Part shown: one piece after another, positions 9,553-21,977 of the stretch
Position numbering within the stretch: position 1 is the first letter of the stretch
How the letters are laid out: each line of letters begins with the position of its first letter
Notes under the pieces: model-generated
Seen by the model: only the letters and a program-made list of their open reading frames with translations
Databases searched by the model: none
Told to the model about the DNA's origin: nothing
Position numbers and translations under genes: made by a program
Assembly (NCBI RefSeq): GCF_016888005.1
Contig: NZ_JAFDVE010000004.1
Location: 54,220 to 118,219, forward strand
Reading direction: 5' to 3'
From: Phycicoccus sp. CSK15P-2
GTDB taxonomy: Bacteria > Actinomycetota > Actinomycetes > Actinomycetales > Dermatophilaceae
DNA length: 64,000 nt

Positions 9553-10491
9553 ATGGACCGCCCGCTGCCCCAGCTCGAGCCGGACCCCTCGCTGCCGCGC
9601 CGGGTCACGGTGTACGAGGTGGGGCCTCGGGACGGACTCCAGAACGAGGCGACCGTCGTGCCACCGGCCGTCAAGGCCGAGCTCGTCCGCCGGCTCGCGG
9701 CCACCGGGCTCGGCACCGTGGAGACCACGTCCTTCGTCGACCCGCGCTGGGTGCCGCAGCTCGCGGACGCCGAGGAGGTGCTCGGCCTGCTCGGGGAGGA
9801 CGGCACCGGGTCGCGGCGTCCGGTGCTAGTCCCCAACGAGTGCGGTCTCGACCGCGCGCTCGCCGCCGGGGTCGGAGCCGTCGCGGTGTTCGGCAGCGCC
9901 ACCGAGACCTTCGCGCGCAAGAACCTCAACCGCTCGGTGGAGGAGTCCGTGGCCATGTTCGCGCCGGTGGTCGAGCGTGCGCGGGCCGCGGGTCTCTGGG
10001 TGCGGGCGTACGCCTCGATGTGCTTCGGCGACCCGTGGGAGGGGCCCGTCCCGGTGGAACAGGTCGTCGACGTGTGCCGGCGCCTCATGGACCTCGGCTG
10101 CGACCAGCTCTCGCTCGGCGACACGATCGGGGTCGGGACCGTCGGCCACGTCCACCGGCTGCTCGCGGCCCTCGACGCCGCCGGGATCGGCCCGGAGCGC
10201 ACCGCGGTGCACTTCCACGACACCTACGGCCAGGCCCTGGCGAACACCATGGCGGCCCTGCGGGACGGGGTGACGGTCGTCGACGCCGCCGCCGGAGGGC
10301 TCGGTGGCTGCCCCTACGCGAGGTCGGCCACGGGGAACCTCGCGACCGAGGACCTCGTGTGGGCGCTCGACGGCGCGGGGGTGGAGACCGGGGTCGACCT
10401 CGACGCGCTCGTCGGGACGTCGGTGTGGATGGCCGGGCACCTCGGCCGGCCGTCGCCGTCCCGGGTCGTCAAGGCGCTCTCCGGTGGCTGA
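9553..10491 (+). CDS. Hydroxymethylglutaryl-CoA lyase
   Basis: 312 residues, TIM-barrel HMGL-like enzyme that splits HMG-CoA to acetoacetate and acetyl-CoA in leucine breakdown. Signature elements: EVGPRDGLQNE at residues 22-32, VETTSFV, the metal-binding HFHDTYGQ, and the flexible loop GGLGGCPYA with the catalytic cysteine. The ATG at 9553 has no clear ribosome site; CACGAT lies six bases upstream. No other leucine catabolic gene is adjacent, so the pathway assignment rests on family membership. Confidence 0.88.
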   Translation: MDRPLPQLEPDPSLPRRVTVYEVGPRDGLQNEATVVPPAVKAELVRRLAATGLGTVETTSFVDPRWVPQLADAEEVLGLLGEDGTGSRRPVLVPNECGLDRALAAGVGAVAVFGSATETFARKNLNRSVEESVAMFAPVVERARAAGLWVRAYASMCFGDPWEGPVPVEQVVDVCRRLMDLGCDQLSLGDTIGVGTVGHVHRLLAALDAAGIGPERTAVHFHDTYGQALANTMAALRDGVTVVDAAAGGLGGCPYARSATGNLATEDLVWALDGAGVETGVDLDALVGTSVWMAGHLGRPSPSRVVKALSGG

Positions 10492-10506
10492 CCCCCCGTC
10501 CGGCGC

Positions 10507-11820
10507 TCAGGTGTCGGTGACCCCGTTGACCTCCGCGGTGATGCTGCGCTCGAGCGCCAGCGCGAGCCCGGCGACCACCAGGAGGCAGCCGAGCAGCAGC
10601 GCGACGAACATCCCGCCGAGACGCCGGTCGAGCATCAGCCCCGCGACGACGGGCGCGGTGACGGCCCCCATCTGCATGGCCATGGCGGACACCGCGTTGT
10701 ACCGGCCACGGTCCCGTTCGCTCGCGAGGTCGTTGACGATCGCCGGCACCGTGGGCTGGAGCAAGGTCTCGCCCAGCCCGAAGAGGGCGAGGAACAGCAC
10801 GACGCCCGCGCTGGCGGCGAGGGTCCCGGAGACGACGCCGGTGGACCCCAGGAGGAGCCACGAGGCAACCCACACCCCGCCGAGCACGAGGAGCACCCGG
10901 GTGCGCCGATGGCCGTCGATGAGCCGCAGGACGAGGAACTGCATGAGCACGATCACCGCGGTGTTCGCGGCGAACGCCAGGCCGACCGTCCGGGTGGAGA
11001 CCTCGCTGACCTGCCGGGCGAACGCGGGGAACCCGGTCTCCAGCTGCCCGTAGCCGGCGAAGCTCGTCAGGAAGGTCAGTGCCGTGACCCAGAGCACCGC
11101 GGGGCGGCGCAGGATGGCGAGGTACCCCGCACCGGCCGGGGAGTCGTCGGACGCCGGAACCCGCCCCGCGACCCGGCGCAGCGGTCCGAGGAGCAGGACG
11201 ACCGGGACGAGCAGGCACACCGCGTCGGCGAGGAAGACGGCGGTGAACGTGCCCGGGCGGTCGACGTCGGCGACGAACCCGCCGATCACCCCGCCGACGC
11301 CGATCCCGAGGTTGACGAGCGCGAAGTTGACACCGAAGTACTGCACCCGCAGCCGGCCGCCGACGATGCTCGCGATCATCGCGCTGGAGGCCGGCCGGCC
11401 GGCGCCGAAGCTGACCCCGAGGAGGCCCAGCGCGACGGCGAGCACCGGGACGCTGGAGGCGAAGGCGATGACGGTCACCCCGAGGACCTGCGCGAGCAGC
11501 CCTGCGACCACGACGCGGCGGGCGCCGAGCCGGTCGGTGAGGATGCCGACGGGTGCGGTGACGACCACCGCGACGACCCCGATGAGCGCCATCAGCGCGC
11601 CTGCGACGTCGAGCGGGACGCCTCTGACCTCGTGGATGTAGATGACGGTGAACGGCAGGGTCAGCCCCCGCCCGAGCGTGGAGATCGCGATCGTGGAGAG
11701 CAGCCATCGCCCCGCCGGCGGAAGAGCCGCCCAGAAGGCGCGCAGGGTGAGGCGCCGGGGCTGGGAGGGCGTTCCGGGAGGAGGCTCGCGCGGTGGCGGG
11801 GCCTCGACGGTGTCGGACAC
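10507..11820 (-). CDS. MFS transporter
   Basis: 437 residues, about 12 hydrophobic segments. The loop between helices 2 and 3 reads GILTDRLGARRVVV, a variant of the MFS motif A, and the linker MSAMAMQMGAV region fits drug-exporter families. GTG start at 11820. It is divergent from the cold-shock gene. A similar csp-MFS neighbourhood occurs in mycobacteria (from memory, around Rv0871-Rv0876c). Substrate unknown. Confidence 0.82.
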   Translation of the reverse strand: MSDTVEAPPPREPPPGTPSQPRRLTLRAFWAALPPAGRWLLSTIAISTLGRGLTLPFTVIYIHEVRGVPLDVAGALMALIGVVAVVVTAPVGILTDRLGARRVVVAGLLAQVLGVTVIAFASSVPVLAVALGLLGVSFGAGRPASSAMIASIVGGRLRVQYFGVNFALVNLGIGVGGVIGGFVADVDRPGTFTAVFLADAVCLLVPVVLLLGPLRRVAGRVPASDDSPAGAGYLAILRRPAVLWVTALTFLTSFAGYGQLETGFPAFARQVSEVSTRTVGLAFAANTAVIVLMQFLVLRLIDGHRRTRVLLVLGGVWVASWLLLGSTGVVSGTLAASAGVVLFLALFGLGETLLQPTVPAIVNDLASERDRGRYNAVSAMAMQMGAVTAPVVAGLMLDRRLGGMFVALLLGCLLVVAGLALALERSITAEVNGVTDT

Positions 11821-11932
11821 CGGCCCAGACTCGCACGCGCCGCCGACGAGCGCGCACGCGGTGCTGTCGCGGAGCCGGTACGGCGGCCCGGTCGCTGTCG
11901 GAACCGGGCAGCGCAGGGCGGACCGGAGCGGC

Positions 11933-11938
11933 TAGCCT
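11933..11938 (+). promoter_or_regulatory. -10 box of cold-shock gene
   Basis: TAGCCT matches the actinobacterial -10 consensus TANNNT. It lies 54 bases ahead of the GTG start of the cold-shock gene, leaving a leader of about 45 bases with a ribosome site. Confidence 0.5.
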
Positions 11939-11992
11939 TGAGCGTCGGTGCCCGCCGGGTGCCGTGCAGCACGACGACGGATGAGGTGGACC

Positions 11993-12391
11993 GTGCCGAG
12001 TGGCAAGGTGAAGTTCTTCGACGCCGAGAAGGGCTTCGGTTTCGTGGCCGGCGACGCCGGTGAGGGTGACGTCTTCGTCCCCGCATCGGCCCTGCCGGAG
12101 GGGGTGACCGGCCTCAAGGGCGGCCAGCGCATCGAGTTCAGCATCGCGGAGGGCCGCCGTGGCGCGCAGGCGATGGCCGTCCGGCTCCTCGACCCCGCGC
12201 CGTCGGTCTCGACCAACCGCAAGGTCCGCGACCGCAAGCCCGCGGACGAGATGGTCGTCATCGTCGAGGACGTCATCAAGCTCCTCGACGACGTCTCCGA
12301 GTCGCTGCGTCGCGGGCACTACCCCGACAAGGCGCACGGCGCCAAGCTCGCCCAGGTCCTGCGCGCCGTCGCCGGCGACCTCGAGGCCTGA
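11993..12391 (+). CDS. Cold-shock domain protein with C-terminal extension
   Basis: 132 residues. The N-terminal cold-shock domain (about 1-67) has the RNP motifs GKVKFFDAEKGFGFV and DVFVPASAL. A conserved-looking extension (70-132) contains DEMVVIVEDVIKLLDDVSES and is predicted helical. The GTG start at 11993 is preceded by GAGGTGG; upstream codons give non-conserved sequence. Typical CspA proteins are about 67 residues, so this is the long actinobacterial form. Its TGA overlaps the next ATG by one base. Confidence 0.9.
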   Translation: MPSGKVKFFDAEKGFGFVAGDAGEGDVFVPASALPEGVTGLKGGQRIEFSIAEGRRGAQAMAVRLLDPAPSVSTNRKVRDRKPADEMVVIVEDVIKLLDDVSESLRRGHYPDKAHGAKLAQVLRAVAGDLEA

Positions 12392-13137
12392 TGGCCGCCG
12401 CAACCGCCCTCCGCCCCGACGCCACGCTGCGCGGGGGTGCCGAGGCCGCCCGTGCGGCGGCTGCCGAGGTCGCCGGCCCCGACGCCGTCGGGGACCACCT
12501 CGGGATGGAGATGGTCGAGGAGCGCCTCGGCACGCACTACTTCGCCGCCGCGGTGGCCGCCTACCGCGGCTGGCGCTGGGCCGTCTCGGTGGCCCGGGTG
12601 CCGCGATCGAAGACCGTCACGGTCTGCGAGGTCGACCTCGTGCCGGGCGACGGCGCGCTGCTCTCCCCGGAGTGGGTGCCCTACGCCTCCCGGCTCGCCC
12701 CGGGCGACCTCGGCCCCGGCGACGTCACGCCGTTCGTCGAGGACGACCCGCTGCTCGAACCCGGCTTCGAGGCCACCGGCGACGAGGACGTCGACGCCGT
12801 GGCCCTCTGGGAGCTGGGCCTCGGCCGGCCGCGCGTGCTGTCCGCGGAGGGTCGCGACGCCGCCGCACAGCGCTGGTACGACGGCGAGCACGGGCCCGCC
12901 GCGCCGCTCGCCACCAAGGCGGCCGAGGCCTGCGCCACGTGCGGGTTCTTCCTCCCCATGGCCGGCGCGCTCCGGACGGTCTTCGGGGTCTGCGCCAACG
13001 CGTGGTCCCCCTCGGACGGCTCGGTCGTCAGCCTCGACCACGGCTGTGGTGCGCACTCCGAGGTCGACGTCGAGGCGCCTGCCCCCGAGAAGGTGTCCGC
13101 GCCGATCCTCGACGACGACGCGCTCGACGTCTCCTGA
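12391..13137 (+). CDS. DUF3027 protein
   Basis: 248 residues, soluble, with HYFAAAVAAYRGWRWAVSVARVPR near residue 50 and a C-terminal CATCGFFLPM plus DHGCGAHS, which could bind metal through cysteines and histidine. This is the DUF3027 family of actinobacteria, of unknown function. The ATG overlaps the cold-shock stop (TGATG), so the two are co-translated; the constant pairing suggests a role linked to the nucleic-acid-binding partner, which is inference. Confidence 0.85.
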   Translation: MAAATALRPDATLRGGAEAARAAAAEVAGPDAVGDHLGMEMVEERLGTHYFAAAVAAYRGWRWAVSVARVPRSKTVTVCEVDLVPGDGALLSPEWVPYASRLAPGDLGPGDVTPFVEDDPLLEPGFEATGDEDVDAVALWELGLGRPRVLSAEGRDAAAQRWYDGEHGPAAPLATKAAEACATCGFFLPMAGALRTVFGVCANAWSPSDGSVVSLDHGCGAHSEVDVEAPAPEKVSAPILDDDALDVS

Positions 13138-13167
13138 GCGGGGCGGCCGCGCGGTCGCCCGGCCTGG

Positions 13168-13431
13168 TCATGCGGCGCCGGCGTTGCCCCTGCCGCGCCG
13201 CACGTACCACCAGGCGAACACGCCCAGGGCGATGCCCGTGACGCAGGTCCACGGCCACCAGGACCGCTCGCCGGTGTGCAGAGCCGGAACGGCCAGCGTG
13301 ACAAGGAGGGCGAGGGCCCACAGGCCGGTGCCGACGAGGGCGAGCGTCCGGGTGGGCACGGTGGGCGGCTCGACGGGCGCGGCGTCCCCGAGGGCCGGTG
13401 GCCGCGGCGGGGCAGGGCTGTCGTCGGTCAC
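13168..13431 (-). CDS. DUF2530 small membrane protein
   Basis: 87 residues: proline-rich N-terminus then two membrane helices (LALVGTGLWALALLVTLAVP and WTCVTGIALGVFAWWYV) ending in a basic tail RRGRGN. This pattern is the actinobacterial DUF2530 family, function unknown. GTG start at 13431 lies six bases after TAGGCT, so the transcript is probably leaderless. Convergent with the DUF3027 gene. Confidence 0.8.
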   Translation of the reverse strand: MTDDSPAPPRPPALGDAAPVEPPTVPTRTLALVGTGLWALALLVTLAVPALHTGERSWWPWTCVTGIALGVFAWWYVRRGRGNAGAA

Positions 13432-13437
13432 GCCGTC

Positions 13438-13443
13438 AGCCTA
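13438..13443 (-). promoter_or_regulatory. -10 box, leaderless DUF2530 gene
   Basis: TAGGCT on the minus strand sits exactly six bases ahead of the GTG at 13431, the spacing expected when transcription begins at the start codon. Confidence 0.55.
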
Positions 13444-13492
13444 TCCAGTGGGACCGTAACGCTCTGGAAACGCACGGCCCTCGGGGTCCCAC

Positions 13493-13498
13493 TACCCT
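13493..13498 (+). promoter_or_regulatory. -10 box, near-leaderless NCS2 permease gene
   Basis: TACCCT lies seven bases before the ATG at 13506 and no Shine-Dalgarno is present. An inverted repeat GTGGGACC (13448-13455) and GGTCCCAC (13485-13492) spans the -35 to -10 region and could be an operator. Confidence 0.5.
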
Positions 13499-13505
13499 GC
13501 GGCTC

Positions 13506-15008
<1,503 letters not shown>

Positions 15009-15052
15009 CCCCGCGCCTCGCCGCGAGTGGACGGCACGCGCCGGCCCCCAGA

Positions 15053-15136
15053 CGGCGGGCGCACACCCCATGAGGGATGGGCGCGCATCCGGTGCCCCGG
15101 CGGCGGGCGCGCACCCCGTGAGCGATGGGCGCTCAT
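15053..15136. repeat. Two 36-bp direct repeats, period 48
   Basis: 15053-15088 and 15101-15136 both read CGGCGGGCGC...CACCCC.TGAG.GATGGGCGC..AT with about four differences. Each copy can fold back on itself (GCGC..CCC against GGGCGC). They fill the gap between the permease and the MarR operator. Confidence 0.7.
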
Positions 15137-15163
15137 GAGGCGTGCGGTGGGCGGGACGGAATA

Positions 15164-15191
15164 GTTAGCAGACGTAATGAGTTGTGCTAAC
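15164..15191. promoter_or_regulatory. MarR operator-like inverted repeat
   Basis: GTTAGCA (15164-15170) and TGCTAAC (15185-15191) are perfect complements with a 14-base spacer, 32 bases upstream of the marR start. Position and symmetry suit autoregulation of the marR-MFS operon. Confidence 0.6.
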
Positions 15192-15222
15192 GACCGACCG
15201 CCCACCGAAGCCTGGAGCCCCC

Positions 15223-15662
15223 ATGTCCGCCTCCGCCCCGACGCTCACCCGCGCCCAGAAGGACCGCCTCACGAGCGACCTGCGCATGGCGTGCATGCGG
15301 ATCTCGCGGCGGGCCCGGTTCGAGAGCACGGCCGACGTCGCGCCGCACCAGTTCTCCATCCTCGCCCGGCTCGAGGACGGCCCGAGCACTCCCAAGGAGC
15401 TCGCCGACATCGAGCGGGTGTCCGCACCGAGCATGACGCGCACGGTGGCTGGGCTCGTCGACCGAGGACTGGTCGACCGGGCCGACGACCCGCAGGACGG
15501 CCGGCAGGTCATCCTCTCGCTCACCGCGGACGGTCGCCGGGCGATCAAGGAGACCCGACGCCGCCGGGACCTCTGGCTCGCGACCCGGCTCGAGCACCTC
15601 ACCGACGCCGAGCGTGCCCTCCTCGTCGAGGCCACCGCCCTGCTCGAACGGGTGGCCGCCGA

Positions 15663-15666
<4 letters not shown>
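15223..15666 (+). CDS. MarR-family transcriptional regulator
   Basis: 147 residues. The winged helix has LEDGPSTPKELADIERVSAPSMTR as the helix-turn-helix region and DPQDGRQVILSLTADGR as the wing, both typical of MarR. The start ATG at 15223 is preferred; an upstream in-frame start at 15184 would lie inside the operator-like inverted repeat. ATGA overlap with the downstream MFS gene shows one operon; the regulator most likely represses it until a ligand binds. Confidence 0.9.
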
Positions 15667-18837
<3,171 letters not shown>

Positions 18838-18958
18838 CGACGGGTCCGTCCGGGGCCGCGGGCCACGACCGGGTCCGCCGCCGGGCCGGCGCCGTGAGAC
18901 CGTCGAGGGTGGTGGGGCCGGCCGGCTCCGTCGGAGGGCGAGGTGGAGGGACAGCGCG

Positions 18959-19798
18959 ATGACCCGGGTGCTGATCACGGGAGTCCGAGGCAAGACCGGG
19001 GTCCCGCTGGCCGGTCTGCTCACGGCACGCGGCGTCGAGGTGCGCGGGGGGAGCAGCACGCCGGAGCGCGTCGACCTCCCCGGTGTCGTACCCGTGAGCT
19101 TCTCCTGGGACGACCAGGAGGGCTGGGCGGGCGCCCTCCTGGGGGTCGACGCCGTCCAGGTCGTCCGGCCGGACCGCGCCGATGCCCCGGAGCTCGTCGG
19201 CGCTCTCGTCGACCGGGTGTCGCCGACCACGCGGGTCGTCCTGCTCTCGGAGCGGTCCGCCGACACCGAGGGTCCGGAGGGCTGGGCGATGCGGGCCGAG
19301 GCCGCCGTCACGCGGCACCCCGGCGACTGGTCGGTGCTGCGGCCGAGCTGGTTCATGCAGGTGCTCGGCGACCCCCGCTTCTTCCGGGACGTCGTGGTCG
19401 ACGACCGCACGCTGCCCTTCCCCACCGGCGGCGCCGCCCTGGCGTGGATCGACGCGCGGGACATCGCGGCCGTCGCGGCGGCGGCATTGCTGGACGAGGG
19501 CCACGCGCGGGCGGTCCACGAGCTGACCGGCCCGGAGTCGCTCACGCTGGAGGAGACCGCAGCGGTCCTGTCGGCGGGCCTCGGCGGGTCGCCGGTGCAG
19601 CCGCGGGACGTGGGCGTCGACGCGGGGTTGGCGGGGCTCGACGGGTTCGAGCGCGAGTTGACGGCCCTCACCTACGACCGGGTGCGGGCCGGGGTCTTCG
19701 CTCCCGTCACGGACACGGTCGAGCGGGTCCTCGGACGTCCGGCCGGCACGCTGCGGACCTGGGTCGCCGACGCGGGGCCCGGTCTGCGCGACGCCTGA
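18959..19798 (+). CDS. NmrA-like NAD(P)-binding protein
   Basis: 279 residues of an atypical short-chain dehydrogenase. The Rossmann start VLITGVRGKTGVPLAGLL carries the GxxGxxG-type nucleotide loop, followed by WSVLRPSWFMQ and a C-terminal ergot/agroclavine dehydrogenase-like segment WIDARDIAAVAAAAL. The YxxxK catalytic pair is not evident, as in NmrA-like redox sensors. Function unassigned. It converges on the citrate synthase gene with 24 bases between. Confidence 0.72.
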   Translation: MTRVLITGVRGKTGVPLAGLLTARGVEVRGGSSTPERVDLPGVVPVSFSWDDQEGWAGALLGVDAVQVVRPDRADAPELVGALVDRVSPTTRVVLLSERSADTEGPEGWAMRAEAAVTRHPGDWSVLRPSWFMQVLGDPRFFRDVVVDDRTLPFPTGGAALAWIDARDIAAVAAAALLDEGHARAVHELTGPESLTLEETAAVLSAGLGGSPVQPRDVGVDAGLAGLDGFERELTALTYDRVRAGVFAPVTDTVERVLGRPAGTLRTWVADAGPGLRDA

Positions 19799-19822
19799 GG
19801 CCGGTGGGCCGACCGACCCTGG

Positions 19823-20935
19823 TCAGGCGGGGGTGCGATAGCCGGGCACGGCGGAGAGCGGGCGCTCGCCGGGGCCGACGTAGCGCGAGCTGGGCCGGAT
19901 GAGCCGTCCGGTGCGCTTCTGCTCCAGGATGTGCGCCGACCACCCGGCCGTGCGCGCGCAGACGAACAGCGGCGTCATCATCTCGCCGGGCACGTCGGCG
20001 AAGTCGAGCAGCACCGCGGCCCAGAAGTCGACGTTGGTCTCCATCCGGCGCTCGGGGTACCGCTCGGCCAGCTGTGCGATGGCCGCCTTCTCGAGCTCGA
20101 GCGCCACCTCGTACCGGGGAGCGCCGAGCCGCCTGCACGTGTCGCGCAGCACGGCCGCCCGCGGGTCGTAGGCCCGGTACACGCGGTGCCCGAAGCCCAT
20201 CAGCCGCTCCTTGCGGTCGAGGACGGACGTCACGTACCGCGACGCGTCACCCATCCGCTCGACGCCCTCGATCATGTGCTGCGCCCGGGACGGGGCCCCG
20301 CCGTGCAGCGGCCCGGACAGCGCCCCGATGGCGCCGGACAGGCAGGCCGCGACGTCCGCCCCGGTGGAGGCGATGACCCGCGCCGTGAAGGTCGAGGCGT
20401 TGACGCCGTGCTCGGCCGCCGAGATGAAGTAGGCGTCGATGGCCTCGACGTGCTTCGGGTCGGGCTCGCCGCGCCAGCGGATCATGAACCGCTCGGGGAT
20501 CGTGCGCCCCTTGTCGACCTCGGACTGCGGCACCATCGGCTGCCCGACGCCGTGCGCCGACTGCCCGATGAACGACAGCGCCATGACCGACGCCCGAGCC
20601 AGGTTCTCGCGCGCCTCGGCGTCGTCGATGTCGAGCAACGGCTTGAACCCCCACAGCGGCGCGAGCTGCGCCACGGCCGACTGGACGTCGACCCGGATGT
20701 CCCCGGTGCGGACCGGGAGCGGGAAGGGCTCGGCCGGCGGCAGGCCGGGGTCGAGCTCTCCGTCGACGAGCAGACCCCAGACCTGGCCGAAGGAGACACG
20801 TCCGACGAGGTCCTTGATGTCGACGCCGCGGTACCGCAGCGCGCCGCCCTCCTTGTCGGGCTCGGCGATCTCGCTCTCGAAGGCGATGACCCCTTCGAGG
20901 CCCGGGGAGAAGGTCGGGTCGGACTGCGTCGTCAT
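19823..20935 (-). CDS. Citrate synthase (type 2, CitA-like)
   Basis: 370 residues. Condenses acetyl-CoA and oxaloacetate. Active-site elements: EHGVNASTFTARV with a catalytic histidine, GPLHGGAPSRA with the second histidine, MGFGHRVY, and D in METNVDFWAA. ATG 20935 is preferred over an upstream in-frame codon because GAGAGG precedes it and the protein then begins as expected for short citrate synthases. Such a second citrate synthase near serC is also found in mycobacteria (from memory). Methylcitrate synthase activity cannot be excluded. Confidence 0.88.
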   Translation of the reverse strand: MTTQSDPTFSPGLEGVIAFESEIAEPDKEGGALRYRGVDIKDLVGRVSFGQVWGLLVDGELDPGLPPAEPFPLPVRTGDIRVDVQSAVAQLAPLWGFKPLLDIDDAEARENLARASVMALSFIGQSAHGVGQPMVPQSEVDKGRTIPERFMIRWRGEPDPKHVEAIDAYFISAAEHGVNASTFTARVIASTGADVAACLSGAIGALSGPLHGGAPSRAQHMIEGVERMGDASRYVTSVLDRKERLMGFGHRVYRAYDPRAAVLRDTCRRLGAPRYEVALELEKAAIAQLAERYPERRMETNVDFWAAVLLDFADVPGEMMTPLFVCARTAGWSAHILEQKRTGRLIRPSSRYVGPGERPLSAVPGYRTPA

Positions 20936-21010
20936 GCGGGGTGCCTCTCGCTCGTCGCCGATGTCGGGCGGGCCCCCATTGTGCATGCCGGGGTGTCCGG
21001 CCCGTCCGAC

Positions 21011-21904
21011 TCAGCCCGCGTGGGGGTCGCGCACGGCCATGTCGGGGGTCCCGGGGTCGCGGATCTCGAACAGGTCGGTGGTCTCGATGAGCTTGCTCAG
21101 CTTGGCGTAGCCGTAGTTGCGCGCGTCGAACGAGGACTGGTTGGAGATGCGCTGGCCGACGGTGCCGATCTTGGCCCAGCCGGAGTCGTCGGAGGCGCTG
21201 TCGACCGCCCGGCGCAGCAGCGCGACGAGCTTGGCGTCCTGGCGTAGCTGCGAGCGCGACGCCCGTTCGGTGGGCGCCGGGTCGGTCGCGGCGGCGCTCC
21301 TCTCGGAGCCCTTGTCGGGGGTCGTGTCGGCACTCTTCTCGGCCGCCTTCGCGGTGCTCTTCCCGGCCGTCTGCGCCGCAGTCTTCCTCGTCGTCGACCG
21401 CGCCGTGCCGCCCCGCCCGCCGGAGGCCGAGCGCGAGCGGGCACCGTCCTCGTCGTCGTCGCCGCTCGGCGCCGAGAGGCGGTCGAGGACGAGGAAGCGG
21501 GTGCACGCGCTCTGGAACGGCGCCGGGGTCTTGGCGTCCCCGAACCCGTAGACCTGCACGCCGTGCTCCTTGAGGTGCATGACGAGCGGGGTGAAGTCGG
21601 CGTCGGAGGACACGATGGCGACGGCGTCCGGCTGCTGGGTGTGCAGGATCTCGACGGCGTCGACCGCCAGGGCCATGTCGCTGGCGTTCTTGCCGCGGGT
21701 GAGGTCGAACTGCTGCACCGGCCGGATGCCGTGCTCGTGGAGGATGTCGACCCATCCCTTGAGCCCGGGCTTCGTGAAGTTGCCGTACGCCCGGCGGATG
21801 GTGGTCTCGCCGATGGTCGACAGCTCGCCGAGCACGACGTCGATGCGGCGGGCGCGGGCGTTGTCGGCGTCGATGAGGAGAGCGATGCGGGCGGTGTCTG
21901 CCAT
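21011..21904 (-). CDS. NYN-domain protein with C-terminal OST-HTH/LOTUS domain
   Basis: 297 residues. The N-terminal NYN (LabA-like, PIN-fold) domain has the acidic metal site: IALLIDADNARA, GKNASDMALAVDA and VSSDADFTPLV. A charged, Ala/Thr/Lys-rich linker (about 150-215) leads to an OST-HTH/LOTUS domain with LLRRAVDSASDDSGWAKIG and FDARNYGYAKLSKLI. The combination points to an RNase that recognises structured RNA. ATG lies six bases after TAGCCT (leaderless). Confidence 0.85.
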   Translation of the reverse strand: MADTARIALLIDADNARARRIDVVLGELSTIGETTIRRAYGNFTKPGLKGWVDILHEHGIRPVQQFDLTRGKNASDMALAVDAVEILHTQQPDAVAIVSSDADFTPLVMHLKEHGVQVYGFGDAKTPAPFQSACTRFLVLDRLSAPSGDDDEDGARSRSASGGRGGTARSTTRKTAAQTAGKSTAKAAEKSADTTPDKGSERSAAATDPAPTERASRSQLRQDAKLVALLRRAVDSASDDSGWAKIGTVGQRISNQSSFDARNYGYAKLSKLIETTDLFEIRDPGTPDMAVRDPHAG

Positions 21905-21910
21905 CCCGCG

Positions 21911-21916
21911 AGGCTA
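21911..21916 (-). promoter_or_regulatory. -10 box, leaderless NYN gene
   Basis: TAGCCT on the minus strand with a six-base gap to the ATG at 21904. Confidence 0.55.
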
Positions 21917-21977
21917 GCGGCCGGGGCGCCCGCGGACCGCCCGCGGGTCGGCTCTGCCCACGGGGGATGATGCGAGC

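Noticed and set aside
13432..13505. Purine riboswitch before the NCS2 permease
   Set aside because: Only 74 bases separate the divergent genes and a -10 box lies seven bases from the start, leaving no leader.
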